33,510 nt of DNA from a virus, in the IMG/VR virus record IMGVR_UViG_3300024346_004942, positions 1-33,510 of that record. One strand, 5' to 3'. Positions 18,457 through 26,174 of this stretch are shown here, in pieces. Position numbers and translations under genes: made by a program. The notes beneath the pieces were generated by a model, which worked only from the letters and a program-made list of their open reading frames with translations, did no database searches and was not told the origin of the DNA. Position 1 is the first letter of the stretch. Each line of letters opens with the position of its first letter.

Positions 18457-18480
18457 CATATCGAATTTGGGAGAATTACG

Positions 18481-19833
18481 ATTAACATAGCAAGTGCGTT
18501 AATTAATAAAGTGTTAGCACTTCAGGACTTTCAGACCTGGAGCGTTACTCATAAGCATTATTTGCCTACTGAGTATCACACACTTTATAACATAATTAGC
18601 AAGCACTGCGAAAAGTTTCACGTAATGCCCACATTCGATGATCTCAAGCTTGAGATTCGTGATTCAGGTACACGAGAAAAGTTATATGCTGTTGAAAGTG
18701 TCGTTGTCGATGCCGATGCAGCTATGCTTCTTCAGTACCTGAAAAATGAATACACTCAAAAAGAGATTCTCAGCTCGCTCGAAGATTATATTGACAACAG
18801 TGTAGCTTTTGAAGATGCACAAGAGTCAGTAGATCACCTACATCAAATTGTCCTCGACATTGAGAATAAGGTAGATCTTGAAGATCCGCAAGAAAGTATG
18901 CAACATATTGACTTGTTCGAGCCAGAAGAGGAATTAGAGAAATACGTCCCGCTCGGATTGAATGCCGAGTACGACCTCTCCACCCAGTTCTCTCCCAGAG
19001 ACTTAGTGATGGTAGGAGGTAAGAGGGGTGCGGGTAAGTCCGTAATCTGTGCTAATATTGCACAAAATGTATTTGCTAGTGGTAAATCTGCTATTTATTT
19101 CACCATTGAGATGGATAGCAGAAATATCCTACAGAGATGCTGCTCTATCGCAACTGGAGTTCCATTTAATCGCCTTCGTACTAAGAATCTTAGTCTTGGC
19201 GAGTGGGAGAAAGTTGCAGGTTGGTGGGCTTCTAGATTTAAAGAGGGTCAAGAGCGTTTAAAGGAATATAAAAAAGACCGCGACTTTGCTAAGTTTCATT
19301 ATAATTTAAAGAATAACTGTGAGCTTCTCCCGACTCAACAGTTAGATGTTATTTATGATCCGTCACTTACATTGTCTAAGATTCGTGCCGAACTGGATAA
19401 GAAGGTAAAAGCATTGAATGTTGGAGTAATCGTAGTTGATTATATAAACCAAGTAAAACGCTCAAATCTACCTTCTAGAACTGGAGGTCAATATGACTGG
19501 ACAGAGCAGATTGAAGTAAGTAAAGCATTGAAGTCTATGGCACAAGAATATGACTGTACTGTTTTCTCACCATATCAAACAGATGCAAGTGGTGAAGCAC
19601 GTTTCGCAAAGGGTATCTTGGATGCGGCAGATGCAGCATTCACTTTAGAGACTTGGGATCACGAGGATAATTGTATTACCCTCAACTGTGTGAAAATGCG
19701 TAACGGAGCTATGACCTCATTTACGTCAGTAGTAGATTGGGAAAGCCTAAAGATTGGGCCAGAGTCCGCTCTTACGCCCAAGGAGAGGGAAGATTCCTCA
19801 GCTAAAACTGGCGAAAGCATTGATGATATTTAA
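18481..19833 (+). CDS. Replicative DNA helicase, DnaB family
   Basis: 450 residues from a presumed ATT start at 18481, where GGGAG (18469-18473) is 7 bases upstream; the frame remains open back to a TTG at 18433, but that lies inside the terminator hairpin. Walker A GGKRGAGKS (about 179-187), Walker B VGVIVVDYINQVKRS (about 317-331) and FSPYQTDASGEARFAKG (about 360-376) define a RecA-type hexameric helicase core; the N-terminal about 150 residues are helical, as in DnaB and T4 gp41. It unwinds the fork and works with the primase two genes downstream. Confidence 0.85.
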   Translation: MNIASALINKVLALQDFQTWSVTHKHYLPTEYHTLYNIISKHCEKFHVMPTFDDLKLEIRDSGTREKLYAVESVVVDADAAMLLQYLKNEYTQKEILSSLEDYIDNSVAFEDAQESVDHLHQIVLDIENKVDLEDPQESMQHIDLFEPEEELEKYVPLGLNAEYDLSTQFSPRDLVMVGGKRGAGKSVICANIAQNVFASGKSAIYFTIEMDSRNILQRCCSIATGVPFNRLRTKNLSLGEWEKVAGWWASRFKEGQERLKEYKKDRDFAKFHYNLKNNCELLPTQQLDVIYDPSLTLSKIRAELDKKVKALNVGVIVVDYINQVKRSNLPSRTGGQYDWTEQIEVSKALKSMAQEYDCTVFSPYQTDASGEARFAKGILDAADAAFTLETWDHEDNCITLNCVKMRNGAMTSFTSVVDWESLKIGPESALTPKEREDSSAKTGESIDDI

Positions 19834-19842
19834 AAAAAGTTC

Positions 19843-19871
19843 TTGACTTCCCTCCTCTATTTTAGTATAAT
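19843..19871 (+). promoter_or_regulatory. Promoter nested inside a terminator hairpin
   Basis: TTGACT (19843-19848), 17 bases, TATAAT (19866-19871). The spacer is the 5' arm of the hairpin described at 19851-19900 and the -10 box is its loop. Confidence 0.85.
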
Positions 19872-19900
19872 ATAGTTTCTAAAGTAGAGGAGGTTTTTTT
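19851..19900 (+). terminator. Intrinsic terminator with promoter -10 in its loop
   Basis: CCTCCTCTATTTTAG (19851-19865) pairs without interruption with CTAAAGTAGAGGAGG (19879-19893), 15 bp with one wobble; the 13-base loop contains TATAAT, and seven T follow at 19894-19900 directly before the ATG at 19901. Transcripts arriving from the helicase gene would form the hairpin and stop; transcripts started inside it lack the 5' arm and keep the AGGAGG ribosome-binding site free. Confidence 0.85.
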
Positions 19901-20188
19901 ATGGCAATTCAATTCGGCAGTTTGCGTCATTCCCCTTCAGGAAGAAAGCGAAAGCCACTTCCAAAGTCTAAAGGGTATACCCCTAAATTCGAGCCGCTAC
20001 AAGAAAGTACGGCGTATCGAAGAGATACTAAAGAGTATAAGTCAGTAGCAGATACCAAAGTAGTAGAGCAAATAGTAGACACGTCTTATAGAGCAGAGGT
20101 TTCTGCAAAGTATACACTAGCCCCCGCGTACAATAAGGGAGCTTACCAAGTTATTAGTAGAGATAATGTAAAGGATATAGGCAGATAG
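19901..20188 (+). CDS. Hypothetical basic protein
   Basis: 95 residues, very basic at the start (SPSGRKRKPLPKSKGYTPKF), likely disordered N-terminus, more structured C-terminus (YTLAPAYNKGAYQVISRDN). ATG directly follows AGGAGG and a T-run. It overlaps the primase GTG by 1 base and lies between helicase and primase, so could be a helicase loader or primosome factor; that is context only. Confidence 0.65.
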   Translation: MAIQFGSLRHSPSGRKRKPLPKSKGYTPKFEPLQESTAYRRDTKEYKSVADTKVVEQIVDTSYRAEVSAKYTLAPAYNKGAYQVISRDNVKDIGR

Positions 20189-21012
20189 TGAACGTAGAAG
20201 AACTACTGAAGTCTAGAGATGTATATTTTATTCCTAAAGGTGGAGACTATTTAGTTTCGTGCCTTAATCCAGAACACCCAGACCGAAATCCTAGTATGCG
20301 TATAGACCGCATAACAGGTATATTTCAGTGCTTTTCTTGCGAATTCAAGGGAAATTTATTTACCTATTTTGGGGAAAAGGCAAACCAATTACAACTACGA
20401 CGAGAACTTTTAAAAAAGAAACTTAAAGATAAGAGGTCAGAAAGTATTGGTTTGTCTTTTCCCAAAAATAGTTTACCTTATACAGGTAACTGGAGAGATA
20501 TTAAACCAGAAACCTATAAAAGATTTGAAGCATTCCTACACTCAGATACAGATTTCGTAGGGAGAATTAACTTTCCTATAAGGGATATTTCAGGGAGAAT
20601 TGTAGCATTTAATGGCAGACATACTACAGGTGGAACCCCTAAGTATATGATTTCTCCAGGAGGTGCAAAGATGCCTCTGTTCCCAATAGTAAAACCAATA
20701 AATGGTCATATTATCTTAGTAGAAGGTATATATGATATGATAAACCTGCACGACAAGGGACTCACAAATGCAGTATGTTGTTTTGGCACAAAGAATATCA
20801 ATGAAGATAAACTACGAATGTTGTCAATACAAGGAGTAGAAACTATAGATATTTTCATGGACGGGGACGACGCAGGACAGGCGGCCGCAGATAGAGTAAA
20901 AATTATGTGCGAAGCAGCAGAGCTTTTAAATAGAAATATACATTTAAAAGGTACAGACCCAGGAGCTTTAACGCAGGTACAAGTAAGTAAACTGAAAGAC
21001 AAATTATACTAA
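20188..21012 (+). CDS. DNA primase, DnaG-type with zinc finger and Toprim
   Basis: 274 residues, GTG start. The N-terminal CHC2-type zinc finger has C27, H32, C50 and C53 (SCLNPEHP and FQCFSCEFKG), and the Toprim core has ILVEGIYDMI (about 172-181) and FMDGDDAGQA (about 226-235), the acidic residues that bind metal during RNA primer synthesis. It is shorter than bacterial DnaG and lacks a clear helicase-binding domain. It follows the helicase block and precedes the polymerase by 11 bases. Confidence 0.9.
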   Translation: MNVEELLKSRDVYFIPKGGDYLVSCLNPEHPDRNPSMRIDRITGIFQCFSCEFKGNLFTYFGEKANQLQLRRELLKKKLKDKRSESIGLSFPKNSLPYTGNWRDIKPETYKRFEAFLHSDTDFVGRINFPIRDISGRIVAFNGRHTTGGTPKYMISPGGAKMPLFPIVKPINGHIILVEGIYDMINLHDKGLTNAVCCFGTKNINEDKLRMLSIQGVETIDIFMDGDDAGQAAADRVKIMCEAAELLNRNIHLKGTDPGALTQVQVSKLKDKLY

Positions 21013-21023
21013 TCGAGGAATAT

Positions 21024-23297
21024 ATGGCTAAGGTTGCCCTAATAGAAACCAAAAGAAGCAAGACCAATTACAAATCAGAGTTCGACCATGAGTTTGAATT
21101 CGACCAGTATCAGTTATGTTCCAATCCGACCATTACTAAAGTATTAAAGCGCGATTGTGACATTGAAATAAATACAGACGACTACGACTGGGTTATTCTA
21201 GTCGGAAGTGACGCACTTAAGTATTTTACCAAGATTAATTCAATTACAGAATACTCTGGTAAGAAAGTAGAAGGCAAATTCTTGCCGGTTATTAACCCAG
21301 CTATGCTCGCATTTAAGCCAGAGGCTAGAAATACTTGGGAGAACTCACGCGATAATATTATTAAGCATATTAAAGGCGAAGTTGAGGAGGTACTAATTGA
21401 TGAGAGTGTTGCCTTTGGTATTCAAGACACAGAAAGAGCTAATACCTTTATTAGAGCGGCGATTAATGCTCCTAAACCTTATATTGCTCTTGACTCGGAG
21501 ACCACAGGATTGTATCCTCGTGATGGCTATATGCTTGGTATATCCCTAGCATATGACGATAAGAAGGGCGCATACATTGATACCGAGTGCTTTAACGAAG
21601 AAACCGAAGCACTATTACAAGAGCTGTTTGACAAAAAAGCAGTAATATTTCATAATGCTAAGTTCGACATGGCATTTTTCGAGTATCATTTCAACTTTAA
21701 GTTTCCTCAGTTCGAGGATACTATGTTACTGCACTACCTTATTGACGAGAACCCAGGAGGTCACGGCCTTAAGCAGTTATCAATGCATTTCACGCCCTAC
21801 GGGGATTATGAGAAGCCAATGTATGATTGGATTGATAACTACAGAAGAGAGAATGGCATACTAAAAGACCAATTTACTTGGGACAGTATTCCTTTCGATG
21901 TAATGAAAACATACGCAGGTATGGACGCATTGTGTACATTCCTACTTTACGAAAAATTTGTAAAAATTAAACAGAACAAGAAGCTACTAAAAGTATACGA
22001 TAATATACTAATACCAGGATCGAGATTCTTAACCGATGTCCAGAATAATGGAGTACCTTTTGATAGAGATAGACTTGTTGTGTCTCAAGAGCTAATGCAA
22101 AAAGAGATTGACGAAGCAATCGCTGAACTCTATAAGCACCCAGCTATATCGAAGTTTGAAGAGGTAAATGGAAAAACTTTTAATCCTAATAGCACTGTTC
22201 AGCTTAGGTCTCTATTGTTTGACTTCCTTGGCTTGCAACCTACTGGAAAAAAGACTGGCACTGGAGCGGCTTCAACTGATGCGGAAGTCTTGGGAGAATT
22301 GGCTCAACAATCCGAAGTCCCAGGACTTATATTGGCCATCCGACAAAAGTCCAAAATTAAAAATACTTATTTGGACAAAATCATACCTCAGTTGGATAGA
22401 GATTCTCGACTTCGCACGGGCTTTAATTTACACAGCACTACTAGTGGCCGTCTCAGTTCTAGTGGTAAACTCAATATGCAGCAATTACCTAGGGATAACC
22501 CTATTGTAAAAGGGTGTATTAAAGCAGCTCCGGGGCACAAAATTGTTGCAATGGACTTAACAACAGCAGAGGTATATGTTGCAGCGGTACTAGCTGAAGA
22601 CAAGGCTCTGATGGACGTATTCCGTGCAGGCGGCAACTTCCACAGTAATATTGCGAAGAAAGTATTTAAGCTACCATGTCCCGTTGAAGAAGTAGCAGAA
22701 CTTTACAAAGACCGTAGACAGGCAGCGAAAGCCGTAACTTTTGGTATTATGTATGGAGCTGGCCCAAAGAAGATTAGTGAACAAGTTACAAAAGATTCGG
22801 GCAAGTACTTTAGCCCTCAGGAAGCGCAGGAAGTAATCTCGGACTACTTTAAAGAGTTTCATAAATTAAAATCATGGATTGAAGAAAACCAGAAGTTTAT
22901 CGCACAGAATGGGTTTATTTATAGTTTCTTTGGTCGCAAAAGGAGATTACCAAATGTCGGGTCGACAGACGCAGGCATCAAGAGCCATAGCATTAGGTCT
23001 GGTCTTAATTTTCTGGTGCAGTCTGCTGCTTCTGATATTAACCTACTAGGCGCAATAGACATGGGTGCGTATATTAAAGCGAAAGGCATGAAATCAAGAA
23101 TTTTCGCACTTGTACACGACTCCATTCTCGCAGAAGTACCAGACGATGAAGTAGAGCATTATAGCGAACAGCTACAAGGATTTATACAAATGGACAGAGG
23201 TATTTCTATTCCTGGTGTTGCAGTAGGCTGTGACTTTGAAGTAGGAGAAGACTATTCCATGGGTAAGTTTGAGAAAATATATGGTAATAACATATAA
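21024..23297 (+). CDS. DNA polymerase, family A, with 3'-5' exonuclease
   Basis: 757 residues. The proofreading domain has DSETTGLYP (D155, E157 region), IFHNAKFDMAFFE and YAGMDALCTF, the DEDDy set. The polymerase domain has motif A MDLTTAEVYVAA (about 510-521), which replaces the classic DYSQIELR of Pol I while keeping the catalytic Asp; motif B RRQAAKAVTFGIMYGAG (about 563-579) with Phe at the position equivalent to Pol I F762; and motif C LVHDSILAEV (about 696-705). Phe at that position has been associated with virulent rather than temperate phages. The N-terminal about 140 residues are a phage-type extension. The next gene starts inside its end. Confidence 0.95.
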   Translation: MAKVALIETKRSKTNYKSEFDHEFEFDQYQLCSNPTITKVLKRDCDIEINTDDYDWVILVGSDALKYFTKINSITEYSGKKVEGKFLPVINPAMLAFKPEARNTWENSRDNIIKHIKGEVEEVLIDESVAFGIQDTERANTFIRAAINAPKPYIALDSETTGLYPRDGYMLGISLAYDDKKGAYIDTECFNEETEALLQELFDKKAVIFHNAKFDMAFFEYHFNFKFPQFEDTMLLHYLIDENPGGHGLKQLSMHFTPYGDYEKPMYDWIDNYRRENGILKDQFTWDSIPFDVMKTYAGMDALCTFLLYEKFVKIKQNKKLLKVYDNILIPGSRFLTDVQNNGVPFDRDRLVVSQELMQKEIDEAIAELYKHPAISKFEEVNGKTFNPNSTVQLRSLLFDFLGLQPTGKKTGTGAASTDAEVLGELAQQSEVPGLILAIRQKSKIKNTYLDKIIPQLDRDSRLRTGFNLHSTTSGRLSSSGKLNMQQLPRDNPIVKGCIKAAPGHKIVAMDLTTAEVYVAAVLAEDKALMDVFRAGGNFHSNIAKKVFKLPCPVEEVAELYKDRRQAAKAVTFGIMYGAGPKKISEQVTKDSGKYFSPQEAQEVISDYFKEFHKLKSWIEENQKFIAQNGFIYSFFGRKRRLPNVGSTDAGIKSHSIRSGLNFLVQSAASDINLLGAIDMGAYIKAKGMKSRIFALVHDSILAEVPDDEVEHYSEQLQGFIQMDRGISIPGVAVGCDFEVGEDYSMGKFEKIYGNNI

Positions 23298-23775
23298 AAC
23301 AGTAAATAAGCTAAAATTTCCAGTATTCTTGTTATCTTCAAGTAACTGGCACTTAGCAGATGGACTGCTGTTCTTAGATGAAAAATTATTAGACGACAGA
23401 AATATGCCCGGAGATACTCTTGGCATACGTCGAGCACAAAGCCCCCATAGAGAGCAGTACCCATTAAAAAGAGCAGTATTTAATCATAATGGCTTACTAA
23501 AACAGTATACAAAGTGCTTTATAGATAGTAATGGAGCACCTTTTATATATGAAAAAACTAAGTCAATGCCATTAAAATATTTAAGAATTAAAAAAGTGGT
23601 AAAGAAAGAAGTAGCATCACTTTTATGGGTTGAAGGGTGTTCTCACCCTTTTACCATACCAAGACCTCCCGAACAAGGAATGAATTGGGCAGGTATTTTG
23701 CATCTACACGGACTTCCTTGGATGCTATACGAGTATTCTGAGACTAAACAAAAGAATACTCACAGAAAAGTATAG
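23281..23775 (+). CDS. Conserved phage protein, unknown function
   Basis: 164 residues from ATG at 23281 (a TTG at 23269 is also in frame). Contains KLKFPVFLLSSSNWHLADGL, LLDDRNMPGDTLGIRR, CFIDSNGAPFIYEKTKSMPL and HLHGLPWMLYEYSE, a set of segments I recognise from an uncharacterised family common in T4-like and marine phages. Lies between polymerase and PhoH, suggesting a DNA or RNA metabolism role. No catalytic motif identified. Confidence 0.75.
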   Translation: MVITYKTVNKLKFPVFLLSSSNWHLADGLLFLDEKLLDDRNMPGDTLGIRRAQSPHREQYPLKRAVFNHNGLLKQYTKCFIDSNGAPFIYEKTKSMPLKYLRIKKVVKKEVASLLWVEGCSHPFTIPRPPEQGMNWAGILHLHGLPWMLYEYSETKQKNTHRKV

Positions 23776-23782
23776 GGAACTT

Positions 23783-24448
23783 ATGGCTAAAAGAAATCGC
23801 ACAATAGCAGGGGCTGGATTAGACCTGCGAGAGATAGAGCCTCTTACTAGAAACCAATTGAAAGTTTTTGAATCTAGCAAGAATTTAGTACTACATGGAT
23901 TGGCAGGAACGGGCAAAACATTTATATCTTGTTACCTAGCATTTGATGATATGGCAAAGAATGAGTACGAAAGATTAGTAATTATTCGTAGTGCTGTACC
24001 AACAAGAGATATTGGATTTTTGCCTGGAACTGAGAAAGAGAAGCAATCTGTATATGAAGAGCCTTATAAGGATATTTGTATAGACTTATTTGGGCGTGGC
24101 GATGCGTACCAAATACTAAAGCAGAAAAATATTGTTGACTTCATGACAACTTCTTTCATTAGGGGTATTACACTACGAAATGCGGTAATTGTAATTGATG
24201 AATGTCAGAATATGTCATTTCATGAACTAGACTCAATTATTACTCGCATGGGCAACCATTGTAGAGTTATATTCTGCGGAGACTTTAGACAGGCAGATTT
24301 AAAGACGGGACAAAGTGGAATGTTAGACTTTCTTCATGTATTAAAGCGCATGGAAGAGTTCGACTTCATTGAGTTTGAAGTAGAAGATATTGTTCGTAGT
24401 AATTTTGTGAAAAATTACATTATAGCAAAAACTGAACTAGGATTTTAA
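23783..24448 (+). CDS. phoH: PhoH-like ATPase
   Basis: 221 residues. Walker A HGLAGTGKTF (about 38-47), Walker B NAVIVIDECQNMS (about 134-146), and the PhoH-specific RSAVPTRDIGFLPGT (about 70-84) and CGDFRQADLK (about 167-176) identify a single-domain PhoH protein. PhoH proteins are helicase-related ATPases, very common in marine phages; their substrate is probably RNA, but the role in infection is unsettled. ATG overlaps with the helicase gene downstream (TAATG). Confidence 0.9.
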   Translation: MAKRNRTIAGAGLDLREIEPLTRNQLKVFESSKNLVLHGLAGTGKTFISCYLAFDDMAKNEYERLVIIRSAVPTRDIGFLPGTEKEKQSVYEEPYKDICIDLFGRGDAYQILKQKNIVDFMTTSFIRGITLRNAVIVIDECQNMSFHELDSIITRMGNHCRVIFCGDFRQADLKTGQSGMLDFLHVLKRMEEFDFIEFEVEDIVRSNFVKNYIIAKTELGF

Positions 24449-25731
24449 TGAAAGCTGTTATAAGCAACAGAATTTATATGAACTGCACTGACGAATTGCA
24501 ACAGCAAATCGATAAGGAGCTTACATATACAATTCCTTCGCACAACCCGTTAGACCCTCCACAGGTTATTAAAACTATGGGGTTAATTCGTAACGGGTTG
24601 ATTTCATTACCCATTGGCAGAATTGATTTAATTCCTGACCATTATGAGATAGTGGATAAGCGGCTTTATAAACCAGTAGACTTTCCTGAGTTTAAGTTTC
24701 CACTTCGACCAAGCCAACAAGAAGTATATGACAAAATCGAAGACAATGCTATAGTAAACGCCTGGGTAAGCTGGGGCAAGACTTTTACAGGTCTTGCCAT
24801 AGCTGGTAAACTTGGACAGAAAACACTTATCGTAACACATACAGTACCTCTTAGAAACCAGTGGGCAAAAGAAGTAGAGAAAGTCTATGGAATTACAGCT
24901 GGAATTATAGGTAGTGGTAGATTTGAAATTGACCACCCAATCGTAATTGGGAATACTCAGAGCTTGTACCGAAATATAGACAAGATTCGTAAAGAGTTTG
25001 GGACTATCATACTCGATGAAATGCACCACGTTAGTAGTCCAACCTTTTCTAAAATTATAGATACAAATTACTGTAGATATAAGATTGGACTTTCCGGCAC
25101 TATAGAAAGAAAAGACGGTAAACATGTGGTGTTTCGAGACTTCTTTGGTAGTAAGATATTCAAACCGCCAAAAGAAAACTATATGGTTCCTAGTGTCCAC
25201 TTAGTTCATTCTGAAATACGATTTATGGATGGTGCAAGCATACCTTGGGCGAATCGAGTAACAAAATTATCAAACGATGAAGAATATCGCCATACGATAG
25301 CAATGCTAGCGGCGGCCTACGCCGCAAAGGGGCATAAAGTGTTAGTAGTAAGCGACCGAGTTAGCTTTCTTAAAGCTTGCGCCGAGCTGACTGGTGACAG
25401 AGCAGTTTGTGTTACAGGTGAGGTATCGCACGAGGAAAGAGAAAAGCTAGTAGAAGAAGTATTAAGCGGAAACAAGAACGTACTTTATGGCACACAGGCA
25501 ATATTCTCTGAAGGTATTTCAGTAGATAGCCTAAGTTGTCTAATACTTGCAACTCCTGTTAATAATGAACCACTATTAACACAGCTAGTAGGTCGAGTAA
25601 TACGAAAAAGAGAAGGAAAAGTAGACCCAGTTATAATAGATATACACCTAAGAGGGAAGACAGCACAAAGACAGGCTTCCAATAGGGTAGGATTCTATAT
25701 GAAGCAGGGTTGGAATATGAAGTACCTTTAA
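24448..25731 (+). CDS. SF2 DNA helicase, UvsW/T5 D10-like
   Basis: 427 residues. Motif I is VNAWVSWGKTFTGLA (about 103-117), an unusual Walker A in which S-W-G-K-T replaces the normal G-x-G-K-T; motif Ia TLIVTHTVPLRNQW; motif II LDEMHHVSS (DEMH, about 189-192); motif III GLSGTIER; motif V LYGTQAIFSEGISVD; motif VI QLVGRVIRKREGK. This is the UvsW, RadD, or D10 type that remodels branched DNA. It follows PhoH and precedes the recombination genes. Confidence 0.9.
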   Translation: MKAVISNRIYMNCTDELQQQIDKELTYTIPSHNPLDPPQVIKTMGLIRNGLISLPIGRIDLIPDHYEIVDKRLYKPVDFPEFKFPLRPSQQEVYDKIEDNAIVNAWVSWGKTFTGLAIAGKLGQKTLIVTHTVPLRNQWAKEVEKVYGITAGIIGSGRFEIDHPIVIGNTQSLYRNIDKIRKEFGTIILDEMHHVSSPTFSKIIDTNYCRYKIGLSGTIERKDGKHVVFRDFFGSKIFKPPKENYMVPSVHLVHSEIRFMDGASIPWANRVTKLSNDEEYRHTIAMLAAAYAAKGHKVLVVSDRVSFLKACAELTGDRAVCVTGEVSHEEREKLVEEVLSGNKNVLYGTQAIFSEGISVDSLSCLILATPVNNEPLLTQLVGRVIRKREGKVDPVIIDIHLRGKTAQRQASNRVGFYMKQGWNMKYL

Positions 25732-25742
25732 AAAAATAGTTC

Positions 25743-25771
25743 TTGACAATGACTCAAAAAGAGAGTATAAT
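25743..25771 (+). promoter_or_regulatory. Promoter cassette overlapping a gene start
   Basis: TTGACA (25743-25748), 17 bases, TATAAT (25766-25771). The most upstream start of the gene is inside it. It would also serve the SSB gene at 26174. Confidence 0.8.
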
Positions 25772-26174
25772 AGTGTTCTTATATGATTGGCAGAAGGTGT
25801 ATGATGAAGCAAAGGGTAATATTGTTTCATGTAATCGTATTATGGAAATGCTTATAACTAAGCGTATTCCTATAAATAGATACGACCCCATATACATGCT
25901 GTCTCAGAAAAACTTCTCAGGACGCAGTTTCATGCTGCATCCCGATGTACTTCTGTACAACTCTTATAAGTATACTAATCGTGAAATAGCAGAATATTAT
26001 GCGCTTGCTGCACTACGTAGCTTGCCAGAATACTTTGCTTCACAAAAAACTACACTAGACCTATTACATTTACCCGTAGGACTAGAAATCATAAACGAAA
26101 ATAGGCTACTAAGTATAGATGAGCATTCCGTTCATTTTTTATACGAAGAAGTCACAAAGGAGAAATTACACTAA
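25743..26174 (+). CDS. Conserved phage protein, uncertain start
   Basis: 143 residues if started at TTG 25743, but this codon lies within the -35 box of the promoter, so transcripts from that promoter cannot use it. GTG at 25773 also precedes the predicted transcript start. The conserved part seems to begin at FLYDWQKVYDEAKGNIVSCN and continues TKRIPINRYDPIY, GRSFMLHPDVLLYN and REIAEYYALAALRSL, so the true start is probably GTG 25773 on read-through mRNA, or an unusual codon nearby. Uncharacterised phage family. Stop overlaps the SSB start region. Confidence 0.6.
   Translation: MTMTQKESIIVFLYDWQKVYDEAKGNIVSCNRIMEMLITKRIPINRYDPIYMLSQKNFSGRSFMLHPDVLLYNSYKYTNREIAEYYALAALRSLPEYFASQKTTLDLLHLPVGLEIINENRLLSIDEHSVHFLYEEVTKEKLH

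Noticed and set aside
24628-25200. Long leftward frame of 190 codons inside the SF2 helicase gene
   Set aside because: It is fully antisense to a gene with clear helicase motifs and has no promoter or ribosome-binding site; composition is a shadow.
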